From: Nitrospira sp.
GTDB lineage: Bacteria; Nitrospirota; Nitrospiria; Nitrospirales; Nitrospiraceae
DNA length: 45,395 nt
Reading direction: 5' to 3'
Assembly: GCA_005116775.1 (NCBI GenBank)
Contig: SWDN01000004.1
Location: 130,902 to 176,296, forward strand
In this document: one piece after another, positions 1-7,821 of the stretch
Numbering within the stretch: the first letter of the stretch is position 1
Layout: each line of letters opens with the position of its first letter
Made by a program: the position numbers and the translations under genes
The notes under the pieces: model-generated
Databases searched by the model: none
The model's input: only the letters and a program-made list of their open reading frames with translations
Told to the model about the DNA's origin: nothing

Positions 1-44
1 GGTTAGTCCAACTATTTCTTTACCAAGCTCGCCTCTATCAATTG

Positions 45-701
45 ATGGCTGACTCAGACATCAAACTCGAATCTGCCTCGATCGTCTTTCTTGGTTCTTT
101 CAACCCCAAGATTTTTCATCCAGTTTGGTTTGCATCTGAGAACATGGTGTCAAAACAGGAAGCAGAGAGTGCAGAAATTTCCGTTATCCACCCTGAATTA
201 TCATCTTTTTCAATGAGTAAAATACAGTACGAGGTAACACGCGATAGATTTGTGATTCAAACGACATATACCCCATCTTTTGCGGTAATGAAAGACCTTG
301 TGTTAGGAGCATTTGGGCTCTTACACTATACCCCAGTGCACTCAATGGGGCTGAATCACGAATTCCACTTTCTTCTGGATTCGGAGGAAACGTGGCATCG
401 ATTCGGACACAAGGTCGCCCCTAAAGAGATCTGGACAGATATCTTAGAAAAACCAGGCACGCGAAAGCTGATAATGGAAGGTGTAAGACCCGACCAGAGA
501 AAGGGTTATGTCCGTGTTGAGATTGCACCCTCTATTCAAGTACATCCGGGTGTATTCATCGCGATCAATGATCATTTTCAGGTTGCAGAACCTAAATCGA
601 ACGCAGGCTGCCAAGAGATGTTAGGTATCTTAAGTAAAGAATGGGATTTATTCCTAGATAGTTCCAGGCAATCCGCATTGAGACTACTGGAGAGGAAATG
701 A
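45..701 (+). CDS. Uncharacterised protein, first gene of MBL-fold cassette
   Basis: A 218-residue soluble protein with no signal peptide or membrane segment. I do not recognise a named family. The central part (about residues 65-120) reads like alternating beta strands and helices and contains the stretch GLNHEFHFLL followed by SEETWHRFGHKVAPKEIW, which looks like a conserved core. The start is the ATG at 45; a TTG one codon upstream is also in frame. The gene ends in an ATGA overlap with the next gene, so the two are almost certainly translationally coupled. Base composition is clearly AT-richer than the genes after 3 kb, suggesting acquisition by transfer. A resemblance to sporadically distributed accessory proteins such as TIGR04255 is possible but only an impression. 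Function unknown. Confidence 0.75.
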   Translation: MADSDIKLESASIVFLGSFNPKIFHPVWFASENMVSKQEAESAEISVIHPELSSFSMSKIQYEVTRDRFVIQTTYTPSFAVMKDLVLGAFGLLHYTPVHSMGLNHEFHFLLDSEETWHRFGHKVAPKEIWTDILEKPGTRKLIMEGVRPDQRKGYVRVEIAPSIQVHPGVFIAINDHFQVAEPKSNAGCQEMLGILSKEWDLFLDSSRQSALRLLERK

Positions 702-1306
702 TGCCGCAGGCTCCTATGTCCAGGAAAGCTTCAGGACCTTTTCGCCAGGCAAGTCAGGCTGCTGCGTTTACGATTACCGACGAATTCAAATGGTCATCGG
801 CCTCAACTCCATCGCCAGGCCCATTGTTCTATCTAGACCAGGTTGTTCAGACACATGGCCAGACTTTAGGTTCTAACACCTCCACAATTGGAGATACTGT
901 CAAGAGGAACGGTTCTGCTGAAGATTTCTCGCATGCAGAGCCGCCACTCGTTTTCCCCAAAGCACTGCCGATCCAAGAAGACCATTTTCGATCGCTACAA
1001 AGTTGGGAGGGAGTTGTTGAAACCGCGACATCTGAAGGCTTCACGGCACGTTTATGGGATCGGGCAAAGAAGAGTCCTGATCAGATAGCAGAATTTCCGA
1101 TAGAGGAGGTCTCGACTGCTGACCGCGACCTTGTTCAACCCGGCGCTATTTTCTATTGGGACATTGGCTATAGCGAAGACAAGACGGGGCAGAGAATGAG
1201 GGCGTCACTAATTCGCCTCAGAAGGCTCCCAGCTTGGACTCGCAAAGAGATTGAAAAGGCGATACATGATTCAGCTGAGATGAGGAACAAGCTTGGTTGG
1301 GAGTAG
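698..1306 (+). CDS. Uncharacterised protein, second gene of MBL-fold cassette
   Basis: A 202-residue protein whose first 90 or so residues look low in structure (rich in Ser, Pro, Thr). The C-terminal 100 residues look like a compact domain: a WEGVVET strand, then FTARLWDRA, then LVQPGAIFYWDIGY and a basic run around IRLRRLPAW. I infer a small beta-barrel but cannot name it. Two in-frame ATGs (698 and 701) follow a GAGAGGAA ribosome-binding site inside the previous gene. The 3' end overlaps the following hydrolase gene by 14 bases. The tight overlaps on both sides say that the three products act together. Function not known. Confidence 0.72.
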   Translation: MMPQAPMSRKASGPFRQASQAAAFTITDEFKWSSASTPSPGPLFYLDQVVQTHGQTLGSNTSTIGDTVKRNGSAEDFSHAEPPLVFPKALPIQEDHFRSLQSWEGVVETATSEGFTARLWDRAKKSPDQIAEFPIEEVSTADRDLVQPGAIFYWDIGYSEDKTGQRMRASLIRLRRLPAWTRKEIEKAIHDSAEMRNKLGWE

Positions 1307-2444
1307 CATAGGGACAAGGCCCGACCAGGACGAAATCGAGATCTCTTTATTTGGACCAGGGTATGGTGAAAGTTTACTCCTACATCTAGGTCTAGATTAT
1401 TGGATTACTATAGATTCCTGCCTTTCCTCTGACACAGACGAGCCTGCCCCTATCCGATATCTCAAGTCTATCGGAGTAGATCCCGCTCAGAGCATCCGAT
1501 TAGTACTTGCAACTCACTGGCATGATGACCATATCCGTGGCATTAGCGATATTTTCGCTACCGCGAAGAATGCCAAGTTCTTGTGTTCTGCTGCACTACG
1601 ATACCCTGAGTTTTCTGACCTAGTAGAACTTTCAAAAACCCTAATGACAGACGAGTCTGGAGCATCAGAATTCAGTAGGGTCATGAATGTGCTTGAAGAG
1701 CGTGGAGGGCGCACGAGGCGGGCATCCATTGGCCCTGAATTTGTTTTGGCTGGGCAGGTCCTTGATAGGAGAGATACCCAACTAGATTATGAGATTCATG
1801 CCCTATCACCATCGAATGCATCTTTGACCTTGGCATTTCATGAGATTAGTAACCGAGTAAAGGAAATCACAACCAGAGTCCCAGGTCCCAGAGGGACCAA
1901 GAAACGAATCGTTGCTCAACCACCCAATGATGTTGCGGTAGTACTGTGGTTGAAAATTGGTGATACTGCCGTTCTACTTGGATCCGACCTTGAGGAAACA
2001 GCAAACCCCTTTACCGGATGGACTGTGATAGTGGATTCTTCTGTGAGGCCATCCGGGAAGGCAGAAGTGTTCAAGGTTCCGCACCACGGATCTTCTACTA
2101 GTCATCAACCAAGGGTTTGGGAGGAAATGGTAGGAGTGCATCCACTTGTGGTGCTGACGCCGTTCCTAAGAGGGCAAGTTCTCAAACCTTCTTTCTCAGA
2201 AGTAACGCAGATTCTTTCATATACCCCTAATGCCTATATCACGGCATCGGCTAAGCCAAAACGGACGAAATGGGCCGACAGGGCCGTTGAAAAAACCATT
2301 AAAGAAACCATAATAAATATTCATGAGGTCCCTCGGGTTATGGGACAAATCCGGCTCCGTAAGAAACACCCTTCTGTAAGAAATGAAGAATGGATGGTTG
2401 AACTTATAGGATCTGCGCGCCGTCTTGAGTTGGCTCATACTTAG
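1293..2444 (+). CDS. ComEC-like metallo-beta-lactamase-fold hydrolase
   Basis: A 383-residue protein of the metallo-beta-lactamase fold, closest in style to the C-terminal hydrolase domain of ComEC/Rec2 but without any membrane segments, hence a free cytoplasmic enzyme. Metal-binding signatures are visible: HWHDDH at residues 75-80, GSDLE around 230-234 and PHHGSS at 263-268. ComEC-type domains usually act on nucleic acid phosphodiesters; the substrate here is unknown. The only plausible start is TTG at 1293, overlapping the upstream gene by 14 bases, consistent with translational coupling. The C-terminal 80 residues are basic. AT-rich composition matches the two upstream genes. A role in defence or in nucleotide/DNA processing is inference from family and context. 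Confidence 0.82.
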   Translation: MVGSSIGTRPDQDEIEISLFGPGYGESLLLHLGLDYWITIDSCLSSDTDEPAPIRYLKSIGVDPAQSIRLVLATHWHDDHIRGISDIFATAKNAKFLCSAALRYPEFSDLVELSKTLMTDESGASEFSRVMNVLEERGGRTRRASIGPEFVLAGQVLDRRDTQLDYEIHALSPSNASLTLAFHEISNRVKEITTRVPGPRGTKKRIVAQPPNDVAVVLWLKIGDTAVLLGSDLEETANPFTGWTVIVDSSVRPSGKAEVFKVPHHGSSTSHQPRVWEEMVGVHPLVVLTPFLRGQVLKPSFSEVTQILSYTPNAYITASAKPKRTKWADRAVEKTIKETIINIHEVPRVMGQIRLRKKHPSVRNEEWMVELIGSARRLELAHT

Positions 2445-2804
2445 CAAGAAGGCCTGATGATATACCTAGCCCCACTCTAACCGTTTCAGTCTTTCGTTAT
2501 CGACGAAAATGCCCAAGTAGGTTAGTTGCCGGAGTTATCCAACCAAAAAGGCTTCGCCTCAATCATCTGATTTAGGGACACCAAAGAGATCGTTTTAGCA
2601 GGCTGGAATTTCGAGGGCTTGGGAGCCCGAGTTCATGCAAGTTTTGTGGACAGCAGACTTCAACGGTTTCCCGGCCTCGGCATTTGCCGGGTGCCTGCTC
2701 TGCGCCTTCATCTGAAAAAGCGAGAGGCCGTAAGGTCAGGTCATGCTGCCATAAGCGGCTCACCTATGGTAAGCTGAGCGCCGATTGGACGAGGGGGTCT
2801 GGCG
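2445..2804. other. Intergenic region between cassette and toxin-antitoxin pair
   Basis: About 360 bases with no convincing gene. Short open frames on both strands have no recognisable domain or ribosome-binding site. It marks the composition change from the AT-richer cassette to GC-rich chromosome. A small hairpin GGGCT/AGCCC lies near 2618-2632. No terminator with a T-tract was seen. Confidence 0.5.
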
Positions 2805-3062
2805 ATGACCGTGACGAATCGGATCGAGATGAACCCGAAAGTGATGCTGGGCAAGCCCGTCATCCGCGGCACACGCATTCCCGTTGAGTTGCTTCTTCGA
2901 AAGCTTGGCGAAGGTGCGACAGAGGCCGACTTGCTCGATGCCTACCCCCGTCTGACCAAGGCAGATATCCAGGCTGCGATTGGGTATGCCGCCGATACAG
3001 TGGCTCATGAGGAAACGGTCCTTGTGGGTTCTTCCGCCCCGCGGAAGCGGGTCAAACGCTAA
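2805..3062 (+). CDS. DUF433 family antitoxin
   Basis: An 85-residue protein of the DUF433 family, DNA-binding antitoxins of VapBC-like pairs. The family hallmark near the N-terminus is visible: NPKVMLGKPVIRGTRIPVE (residues 9-27), followed by a predicted winged-helix part with LLDAYPRLTKADIQAAIGYA. The C-terminus ends in a basic tail (RKRVKR). It starts at ATG 2805 behind a GAGGGGG site and is three bases away from the toxin gene, the usual antitoxin-first order. In such modules the antitoxin binds the toxin and represses its own promoter; that is known for the type, not shown here. Confidence 0.88.
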   Translation: MTVTNRIEMNPKVMLGKPVIRGTRIPVELLLRKLGEGATEADLLDAYPRLTKADIQAAIGYAADTVAHEETVLVGSSAPRKRVKR

Positions 3063-3065
3063 GCT

Positions 3066-3422
3066 GTGCGTTTCCTTGCCGATGAAAGCTGCGACTTCGC
3101 TGTGGTTCGAGCGCTTCGAATAGCAGGTCATGATGTCCATGCCATCGCAGAACTCTTGCCTGGATTGGACGACGTTGCGGTCATGAGCTTGGCCCTTCGT
3201 GAGCGGCGCGTGCTGCTGACGGAAGATAAAGATTTCGGACAGTTGGTGTATGCGAATGCAGAACCGTCCGATGGGGTTATTTTCATCCGCTATCCCGCTG
3301 ATACTCGAAAGAGCTTGCCGAATGCCGTGGTGAGCCTCATCGCAAAATCCCAGACACAATTGATTGGCAGTTTCGTGGTGCTCAGTCCTGGCCGTACCAG
3401 AATTGGTGGGCGCACGAAGTAG
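3066..3422 (+). CDS. DUF5615 family PIN-like toxin
   Basis: A 118-residue PIN-like protein of the DUF5615 family, a probable endoribonuclease toxin and partner of the DUF433 antitoxin. Acidic residues expected for a PIN-type metal site are present: Asp in the N-terminal FLADESC motif, and TEDKDFGQL around residues 52-60. The start is GTG at 3066, three bases after the antitoxin stop. It ends only six bases from the stop codon of the convergent pentapeptide gene. The RNA target cannot be inferred from sequence. Confidence 0.86.
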   Translation: MRFLADESCDFAVVRALRIAGHDVHAIAELLPGLDDVAVMSLALRERRVLLTEDKDFGQLVYANAEPSDGVIFIRYPADTRKSLPNAVVSLIAKSQTQLIGSFVVLSPGRTRIGGRTK

Positions 3423-3428
3423 TGCGCG

Positions 3429-4838
3429 CTAGCGTTTGGTCTTTGCCGTCGCGCAAGGAGCGGGGCGGCTGAGTTCCGCTGGTAATTTTGTCTGTTCGTC
3501 CACGCAGGCTGTATCGAGCTGGGATTGTGTCAAGCCTGAGACGGAAGACAGGTTGGCTCCATGCAACGTCGCGCGGTGGAGATCTGCTGCGTCGAGTTGC
3601 GCGCCGGTGAGATCGGCTCCGGATAACGTGGCGCCTCGAAGGTTCGCTTCTTGGAGGTTGGCATGGGTGAGATTGGCACGGGTGAAGTTCGAGTCCTTCA
3701 GGTCCGCTGCGACAAGATTGGCCGATTCCATGGCCGCCTCATTGAATTGTGCGTGATGGAATTGGGCTTTGGGTGCATAGATCTCGCTGAGGTCCGCCTT
3801 CGTAAAGATGGTACCGGTTCCCCTGGCGCCGATCAGCACGGCTCGGTAGAAGTGGGCGTTTCGGAAATCCGCCTGGTCCAGGACTGCCGTATACAAAATT
3901 GCCATCCGAAGTTTGCCTGACGATACCTTCGCCTTGATCAACTGCGCTCCTTCCAGATTGGCCCCTTCTAGATCAGCCTGCTGCAAGACGGCTGAACGGA
4001 AGTTCGCGTATCGCAGGTCCGCCCCGCGAAGGATGGCCTCACGCAGGTTGGCCCCCACTAGACTGGTGCCGTCGAGATAGGCGCTTTCTAAATCTGCTTC
4101 AACCATCAGAGCTCCGTCGAGCTGCGCGCCGTCGAGGAGTGCTCCTTGCAGATTAGCCTGTTGAAGCTTTGCATTGGTCATCACGGTTTGACGGAGGTCG
4201 GCTCCCATCAGATCGGTCCCTGCCAAGATGGCCCGGGCGAGGTTGGCGCCGTAGAAGTAGGTGTCGACGAAAGAGGCGTCCGTCAGATCGGCTGAGGAGA
4301 GGTCTGCTCCTTCAAAATGGGCTCGCTCGAAGGTGGATTCTTGCAGTTGTGCTCCGGTCAGGACGGCGTTATAAAGCGCCGCTTCATCGCCGATTGCACG
4401 GAACAGATTGGCGTTGGACAATCGTGCATGCCGGAGATCGGCTCCTGTCAGGTTGCTGTCTTTCAAGACGGCTCTCGTGAGATCGGCTCCCGCGAGACTT
4501 GCTTGCGACAAATCGCTTTCGCGCAGATTTGCCTGGCTGAGGAGGGTCCCTTCCAGTCGTGCTCGTTCCAGATCGGCCCCGGCGAGTTTCGCGTGGCGCA
4601 AGTCTGCCTGGCACAGATCCGCTCGCTGGTATTCCGGTTTCTCACGCTGTTCAAGCCATTGCCCATGCGATGCCACGATCGCCTGCAGCTGCTTGGATGA
4701 AATGGGCTTCTTTTTATACGGGCTGTCACAGCGGATGGGGTGGCTGCCTGCCCGGCTCGGTTCTGCTGCCTGGGTGATGGTTGGCAGGGCGAGAACGAGC
4801 GATGCCAGGATCGTGGCTAGGACGGTACGCTGCATCAT
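3429..4838 (-). CDS. Exported pentapeptide-repeat protein
   Basis: A 469-residue protein with a signal peptide (hydrophobic core LATILASLVLALP, cleavage near TQA-AEP) followed by about 370 residues of almost continuous A(D/N)LXX pentapeptide repeats, which fold as a right-handed quadrilateral beta-helix. It should be periplasmic or outer-envelope. There is no enzymatic motif; pentapeptide proteins usually act as scaffolds or protein/DNA mimics. The ATG at 4838 is chosen over the upstream TTG (4853) because GGAGAG lies seven bases before it. The C-terminus (QLDTACVDEQTKLP) resembles the closing segment often found after such repeats. The gene lies 48 bases downstream of the cytochrome c gene in the same direction and may be cotranscribed with it. 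Confidence 0.88.
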   Translation of the reverse strand: MMQRTVLATILASLVLALPTITQAAEPSRAGSHPIRCDSPYKKKPISSKQLQAIVASHGQWLEQREKPEYQRADLCQADLRHAKLAGADLERARLEGTLLSQANLRESDLSQASLAGADLTRAVLKDSNLTGADLRHARLSNANLFRAIGDEAALYNAVLTGAQLQESTFERAHFEGADLSSADLTDASFVDTYFYGANLARAILAGTDLMGADLRQTVMTNAKLQQANLQGALLDGAQLDGALMVEADLESAYLDGTSLVGANLREAILRGADLRYANFRSAVLQQADLEGANLEGAQLIKAKVSSGKLRMAILYTAVLDQADFRNAHFYRAVLIGARGTGTIFTKADLSEIYAPKAQFHHAQFNEAAMESANLVAADLKDSNFTRANLTHANLQEANLRGATLSGADLTGAQLDAADLHRATLHGANLSSVSGLTQSQLDTACVDEQTKLPAELSRPAPCATAKTKR

Positions 4839-4886
4839 GCTGATTCTCTCCAAAATAATGTGTGTGTTCTGTGTGATTCGATCGAC

Positions 4887-5273
4887 TCAATGCGCCTGTT
4901 GGGACAAGAGGCGAACATAGGCCACCACGTCTTGCATCTCTCCGTCCGTCAGCTGGCCGCGCCATGAGTGCATGGGACTGAAGACGACCCCATGTTCAAT
5001 AGTCCTCAACAGTTCTTCGTCGGACTTTAGAAAGGACTTAAAGCGATGAAAATTGGCCGGTGCCACCTTTAGAGCTTTCGCGTCCGGTCCATCCCCCCAG
5101 CCTCCGGCCCCGTGGCAGGCTTCGCAATGGCGCTGATACACGGCTTTCCCGCGTGCAGTATCGGCGGGATACTCTTCCGCGCGGGCGAACGAATGGAATG
5201 CCAGACCCATCAATCCGGCGACGACGAGAACTGGCACGATGGTCGATATCAGGTCACGATGGATCAGGCGCAT
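4887..5273 (-). CDS. Small class I cytochrome c
   Basis: A 128-residue monohaem c-type cytochrome. An N-terminal hydrophobic segment (residues 10-30, ending SFARAEE) exports or anchors it on the periplasmic side. The haem motif CEACH is at residues 50-54 and the likely distal axial ligand is Met101 in SPMHSW, in the usual place for this fold. It would carry single electrons in the respiratory chain. The start is strongly supported by AGGAGG five bases before the ATG. It probably heads a two-gene unit with the pentapeptide-repeat protein. Confidence 0.9.
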   Translation of the reverse strand: MRLIHRDLISTIVPVLVVAGLMGLAFHSFARAEEYPADTARGKAVYQRHCEACHGAGGWGDGPDAKALKVAPANFHRFKSFLKSDEELLRTIEHGVVFSPMHSWRGQLTDGEMQDVVAYVRLLSQQAH

Positions 5274-5358
5274 GACAGCCTCCTAGCCAGCTTCGGGAAA
5301 CCCATGGCAGTATGTCCAACATTGAAACGTCTACTTGCCATCGACCATAAGAAATAAT

Positions 5359-5491
5359 CCTGCAGTATGATCAAACAGGCTGTCCAGCAAGGCCGCAGCG
5401 AGTGAAGGGCCGAGGCGTACCCTCTGGGGTACGTTGAGGGTCTGAACGATGCGAGAACGACGCTGGCGGACTGTTTCAGCATCCTGCTAGC
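5359..5491 (-). repeat. Palindromic intergenic element, copy A
   Basis: Read on the minus strand it starts at TAGCAGGATGCTGAAACAG and ends about 130 bases later with a loosely inverted copy of its start. The central hairpin is CGTACCC-CAGA-GGGTACG. The TAG at its start is the stop codon of the FmdB-type gene, which reads into the element in the sense orientation. Copies B and C have the same architecture at 7822 and 15340. Confidence 0.85.
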
Positions 5492-5651
5492 TTTTCTTGG
5501 TCGTGTGGGCCACAAACGAACTATAGAGCTGCTTCATCTTGCTGCTGCCGCATTTCGGGCATGTCACTTTGGTGGATTCATGTTCCTTCAGCGTCAAGAC
5601 CACCAACGATTCCTTCCCGCAGTCCAGACATGTGTAGTCGTACATGGGCAT
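5487..5651 (-). CDS. FmdB-type zinc ribbon protein
   Basis: A 54-residue protein of the FmdB family of putative regulatory zinc ribbons. It begins MPMYDYTCLDCG and has a second pair CPKC at residues 31-34; the four cysteines (8, 11, 31, 34) make a treble-clef-like zinc site. The start at 5651 is supported by GGAGGAGGG five bases upstream; a second ATG two codons later is less well placed. The open frame extends further upstream but has no start signal. Its stop codon TAG is the first three bases of palindromic element A. The cellular role of this family is not settled. Confidence 0.88.
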   Translation of the reverse strand: MPMYDYTCLDCGKESLVVLTLKEHESTKVTCPKCGSSKMKQLYSSFVAHTTKKS

Positions 5652-6087
5652 GAAGTCCCTCCTCCACCTACCAGGCTGCTGAAAATGTCCGCCAGATTTC
5701 TGAAAGGCCAAGACCAAGGCCAAGGCTGAGATGAAGAAAGTGATGTCTTCGCTCAACCGTGACCTTGACCTCAGCCTGCTGTGGTTGGTATCAGCAAGCG
5801 ATGTGCCGTCCTCGAAAAGAGGCTTGGGTGAGAGGCTGGAGGCTAGGAGACTGATATATCTTACCTCGTGCCTCTTGCGCACGCGCCTCGCCTCATTGAA
5901 GTGGCGCATTTTTCCTCAGTGGCACTTTGAGCAGTGAAGCTCAATGCGCCAGTGAAAAATGGGCGAGGGGCACGAGGCTAGAGGCAAGGGGGGCTGAATT
6001 TGAGGTCAATCTCTTTACCTCTCGCCCCTGGCCTCGTGCCCCTTGCCTGATATTTGATTGGAACGTGACTTGCCTAACTCAGCGTAT
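5652..6087. other. Intergenic region with degenerate repeat arms
   Basis: No gene supported. At 5671-5700 there is a lone end of the palindromic element (CAGGCTGCTGAAAATGTCC). From 5896 to 6047 the sequence is made of low-complexity inverted arms, including the repeat described at 5961-6047 and a GGCGCATTTTTCC / AGTGAAAAATGGGCG pair. The short frame at 5731-5937 crosses these repeats and is not considered coding. Confidence 0.55.
5961..6047. repeat. Word-type inverted repeat (GAGGCACGAGG family)
   Basis: Left arm GGGCGAGGGGCACGAGGC (5961-5978) and right arm GGCCTCGTGCCCCTTGCC (6030-6047) are near reverse complements, separated by a loop that itself repeats the GAGG and CAAGGGG words. It lies just upstream of the phosphotransferase start. 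Confidence 0.7.
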
Positions 6088-7176
6088 ATGCCGACGCTGA
6101 GGAAGCATTCACTTGAACAATATCTCCGGGCTCGCTTCGGTCCCGGTGTCACGTTGCTGTCCTGCGAGGTGATCGGCAAGGCCAGTTCGAAGGGGGCACA
6201 GAAACAGTATGGTTATGGCACCCCGGTCAAGTTGACGTTCCGCGTTGGTGGCCGCTCGCAGTCGGCCGTGCTTGAAACCATGAAGCCTGGCCCCTTCGGC
6301 CACGAGCACCAAGCGGATCGAGCCCAGGCGATCCTCTGGGACTATGACTCCTATGGGCGATTGCCACGCCATGTGAAGGCGCTTGACGTCGGTGCCTTTA
6401 CCGATGATCGGCAGCTGGTTTCGGTGGCCGAGGCGCGAGAATTCTTCGTCCTGACTCAGTGGATGGAGGGGAGCAGTTATCATCTCGACATGGAACGATT
6501 GGCCAAGGGCGGAAGGCTCCGAAAGCAGGATCGAGAGCGGACGATAGCCCTGGCACGCTACCTGGCGGAGATTCATACCAAAAAATTGCGCGACCCAGCC
6601 CTCTATCGGCGCCGGCTTCGGGAGTTGATCGGCCACGGCGAGTGCATTATGGGGCTGACCGACAGTTACCCAGACCGCTACGAATTCATCTCGGCGGATC
6701 TCTTGCGCGGGATTGAGGAAGCCTGCAACCGGTGGCGCTGGCGTTTGCACGGGGAGGGCCAGCGTTTGTCGCAGGTCCATGGAGATTTTCATCCCTGGAA
6801 TGTCTTGTTCCGGAAAGGAACGGATTTTTCAGTGCTCGACCGGTCACGAGGGGAGTGGGGGGAACCGGCAGACGACGTAACCTCGATGACGATCAACTAT
6901 CTGTTTTTCTCACTCTGTCGCTGGGGCACCTTGAAGGGTCCGTTGGAGGTGCTGTTCCGACTCTTTTGGGACAGCTATGTGGAGGCTAGTCACGATCATG
7001 CGGTCACAGAGTCGGCTGCTCCCTTCTTCGCGTTTCGAGGGTTAGTCTTGGCGAGTCCGGTATGGTACCCCAAACTGCCGATCGAGGTGCGCCGGACCAT
7101 CTTCCAATTTATCGAACGGGTGCTGGATGAGCCGCGCTTTGATCCGTCGAGGGTAAACGAGTACTGTCGGGAATGA
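6088..7176 (+). CDS. APH-type phosphotransferase
   Basis: A 362-residue cytoplasmic protein with the aminoglycoside phosphotransferase / protein-kinase-like fold. The catalytic loop HGDFHPWNVL lies near residues 231-240, and the metal-binding Asp follows in VLDRSRGEWGEPADDV. The wording LDRSRGEWG replaces the usual DFD-type sequence, so the substrate group is probably not a classical aminoglycoside. The ATG at 6088 is preferred; a TTG at 6058 is in frame but lies against the repeat block, and neither has a clear ribosome-binding site. The next gene is an APS-kinase-like P-loop kinase in the same direction, suggesting a shared small-molecule phosphorylation or activation pathway. Substrate unknown. 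Confidence 0.82.
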   Translation: MPTLRKHSLEQYLRARFGPGVTLLSCEVIGKASSKGAQKQYGYGTPVKLTFRVGGRSQSAVLETMKPGPFGHEHQADRAQAILWDYDSYGRLPRHVKALDVGAFTDDRQLVSVAEAREFFVLTQWMEGSSYHLDMERLAKGGRLRKQDRERTIALARYLAEIHTKKLRDPALYRRRLRELIGHGECIMGLTDSYPDRYEFISADLLRGIEEACNRWRWRLHGEGQRLSQVHGDFHPWNVLFRKGTDFSVLDRSRGEWGEPADDVTSMTINYLFFSLCRWGTLKGPLEVLFRLFWDSYVEASHDHAVTESAAPFFAFRGLVLASPVWYPKLPIEVRRTIFQFIERVLDEPRFDPSRVNEYCRE

Positions 7177-7178
7177 AT

Positions 7179-7281
7179 GAGCTGTCAGCGATCAGCTTTC
7201 AGCTCTCAGTCGGAAACCCGACAGCAGCAGAAAACACCGCTCTGTTCACAGGCTGAAAGCTGACAGCTGAAGGCTGATAGC
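7179..7281. repeat. Word-type inverted repeat (CTGAAAGCTGA family)
   Basis: The left arm is composed of CAGCGATCAG-CTTTCAGCT-CTCAG words (7179-7210) and the right arm (7250-7281) of GCTGAAAGCTGACAGCTGAAGGCTGA-type words. It fills the gap between the phosphotransferase and kinase genes. Similar blocks recur at 17020 and 19840. Confidence 0.75.
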
Positions 7282-7293
7282 TTGGTGGTATTC

Positions 7294-7821
7294 ATGAGTC
7301 AATCCCAAAGCTTTGCCATCTGGATCACCGGCCTGCCGGCATCGGGCAAGAGCACGATTGTCTCTGCCCTGAAGCCCCAGCTCGAAGGGCTTGGGTTAGC
7401 AGTCGAGGTGTTGGAGTCCGATGAGGTCCGACGGGTTATCACGCCGACGCCGACCTACTCAGAAGCGGAACGAGATCTCTTCTACCGCGCACTGGCATTC
7501 ACCGGACAGAAGCTCGTGGCACATGGTGTGACCGTGATCTTCGATGCGACGGCAAGCCGCCGGGCCTATCGGGACTTTGCAAGGTCCGTCATCCCACGGT
7601 TCATCGAAGTGTCCGTAGAATGTCCCCTCGCGACTTGCATGGAACGAGACCGGAAAGGGACCTATCGAAAGGGTCAGGCGGGTGAATCTTTTACAGTCCC
7701 TGGGCTCCAATCTCCCTACGAAGCGCCGGTCGCCCCGGACCTCCGCATCGACAGCACTCTCACTTCATCAGGCGACGCGGCACGCCAGATCTTGGACCTG
7801 GTCAAAGCGAACTTCCTATAA
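7294..7821 (+). CDS. Adenylylsulfate-kinase-like P-loop kinase
   Basis: A 175-residue P-loop kinase of the APS kinase (CysC) type. The Walker A is GLPASGKST (residues 10-18). The PLxxCxxRDxKG motif is present as CPLATCMERDRKGTYRKG, as is the late SPYEAP motif. The canonical LDGDNVR is changed to LESDEVR and the canonical FISPYR to FDATASRRAYR, so the acceptor may not be adenylylsulfate. In canonical sulfate activation CysC makes PAPS; no sulfurylase gene is seen nearby. The ATG at 7294 is chosen, although an in-frame TTG at 7282 lies inside the preceding repeat. The stop TAA directly abuts palindromic element B. An APS-kinase annotation by family is reasonable; the specific substrate is uncertain. 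Confidence 0.8.
   Translation: MSQSQSFAIWITGLPASGKSTIVSALKPQLEGLGLAVEVLESDEVRRVITPTPTYSEAERDLFYRALAFTGQKLVAHGVTVIFDATASRRAYRDFARSVIPRFIEVSVECPLATCMERDRKGTYRKGQAGESFTVPGLQSPYEAPVAPDLRIDSTLTSSGDAARQILDLVKANFL

Noticed and set aside
2610-2660. Possible tRNA 3' end or att site near GGGCTTGGGAGCCCGAG
   Set aside because: No acceptor stem, TPsiC loop consensus or integrase gene could be matched to it.
7179-7281. Clustered CTGAAAGCTGA words considered as a CRISPR or iteron origin
   Set aside because: Words vary in order and length, sit in inverted arms and lack constant spacing; no replication gene is near.
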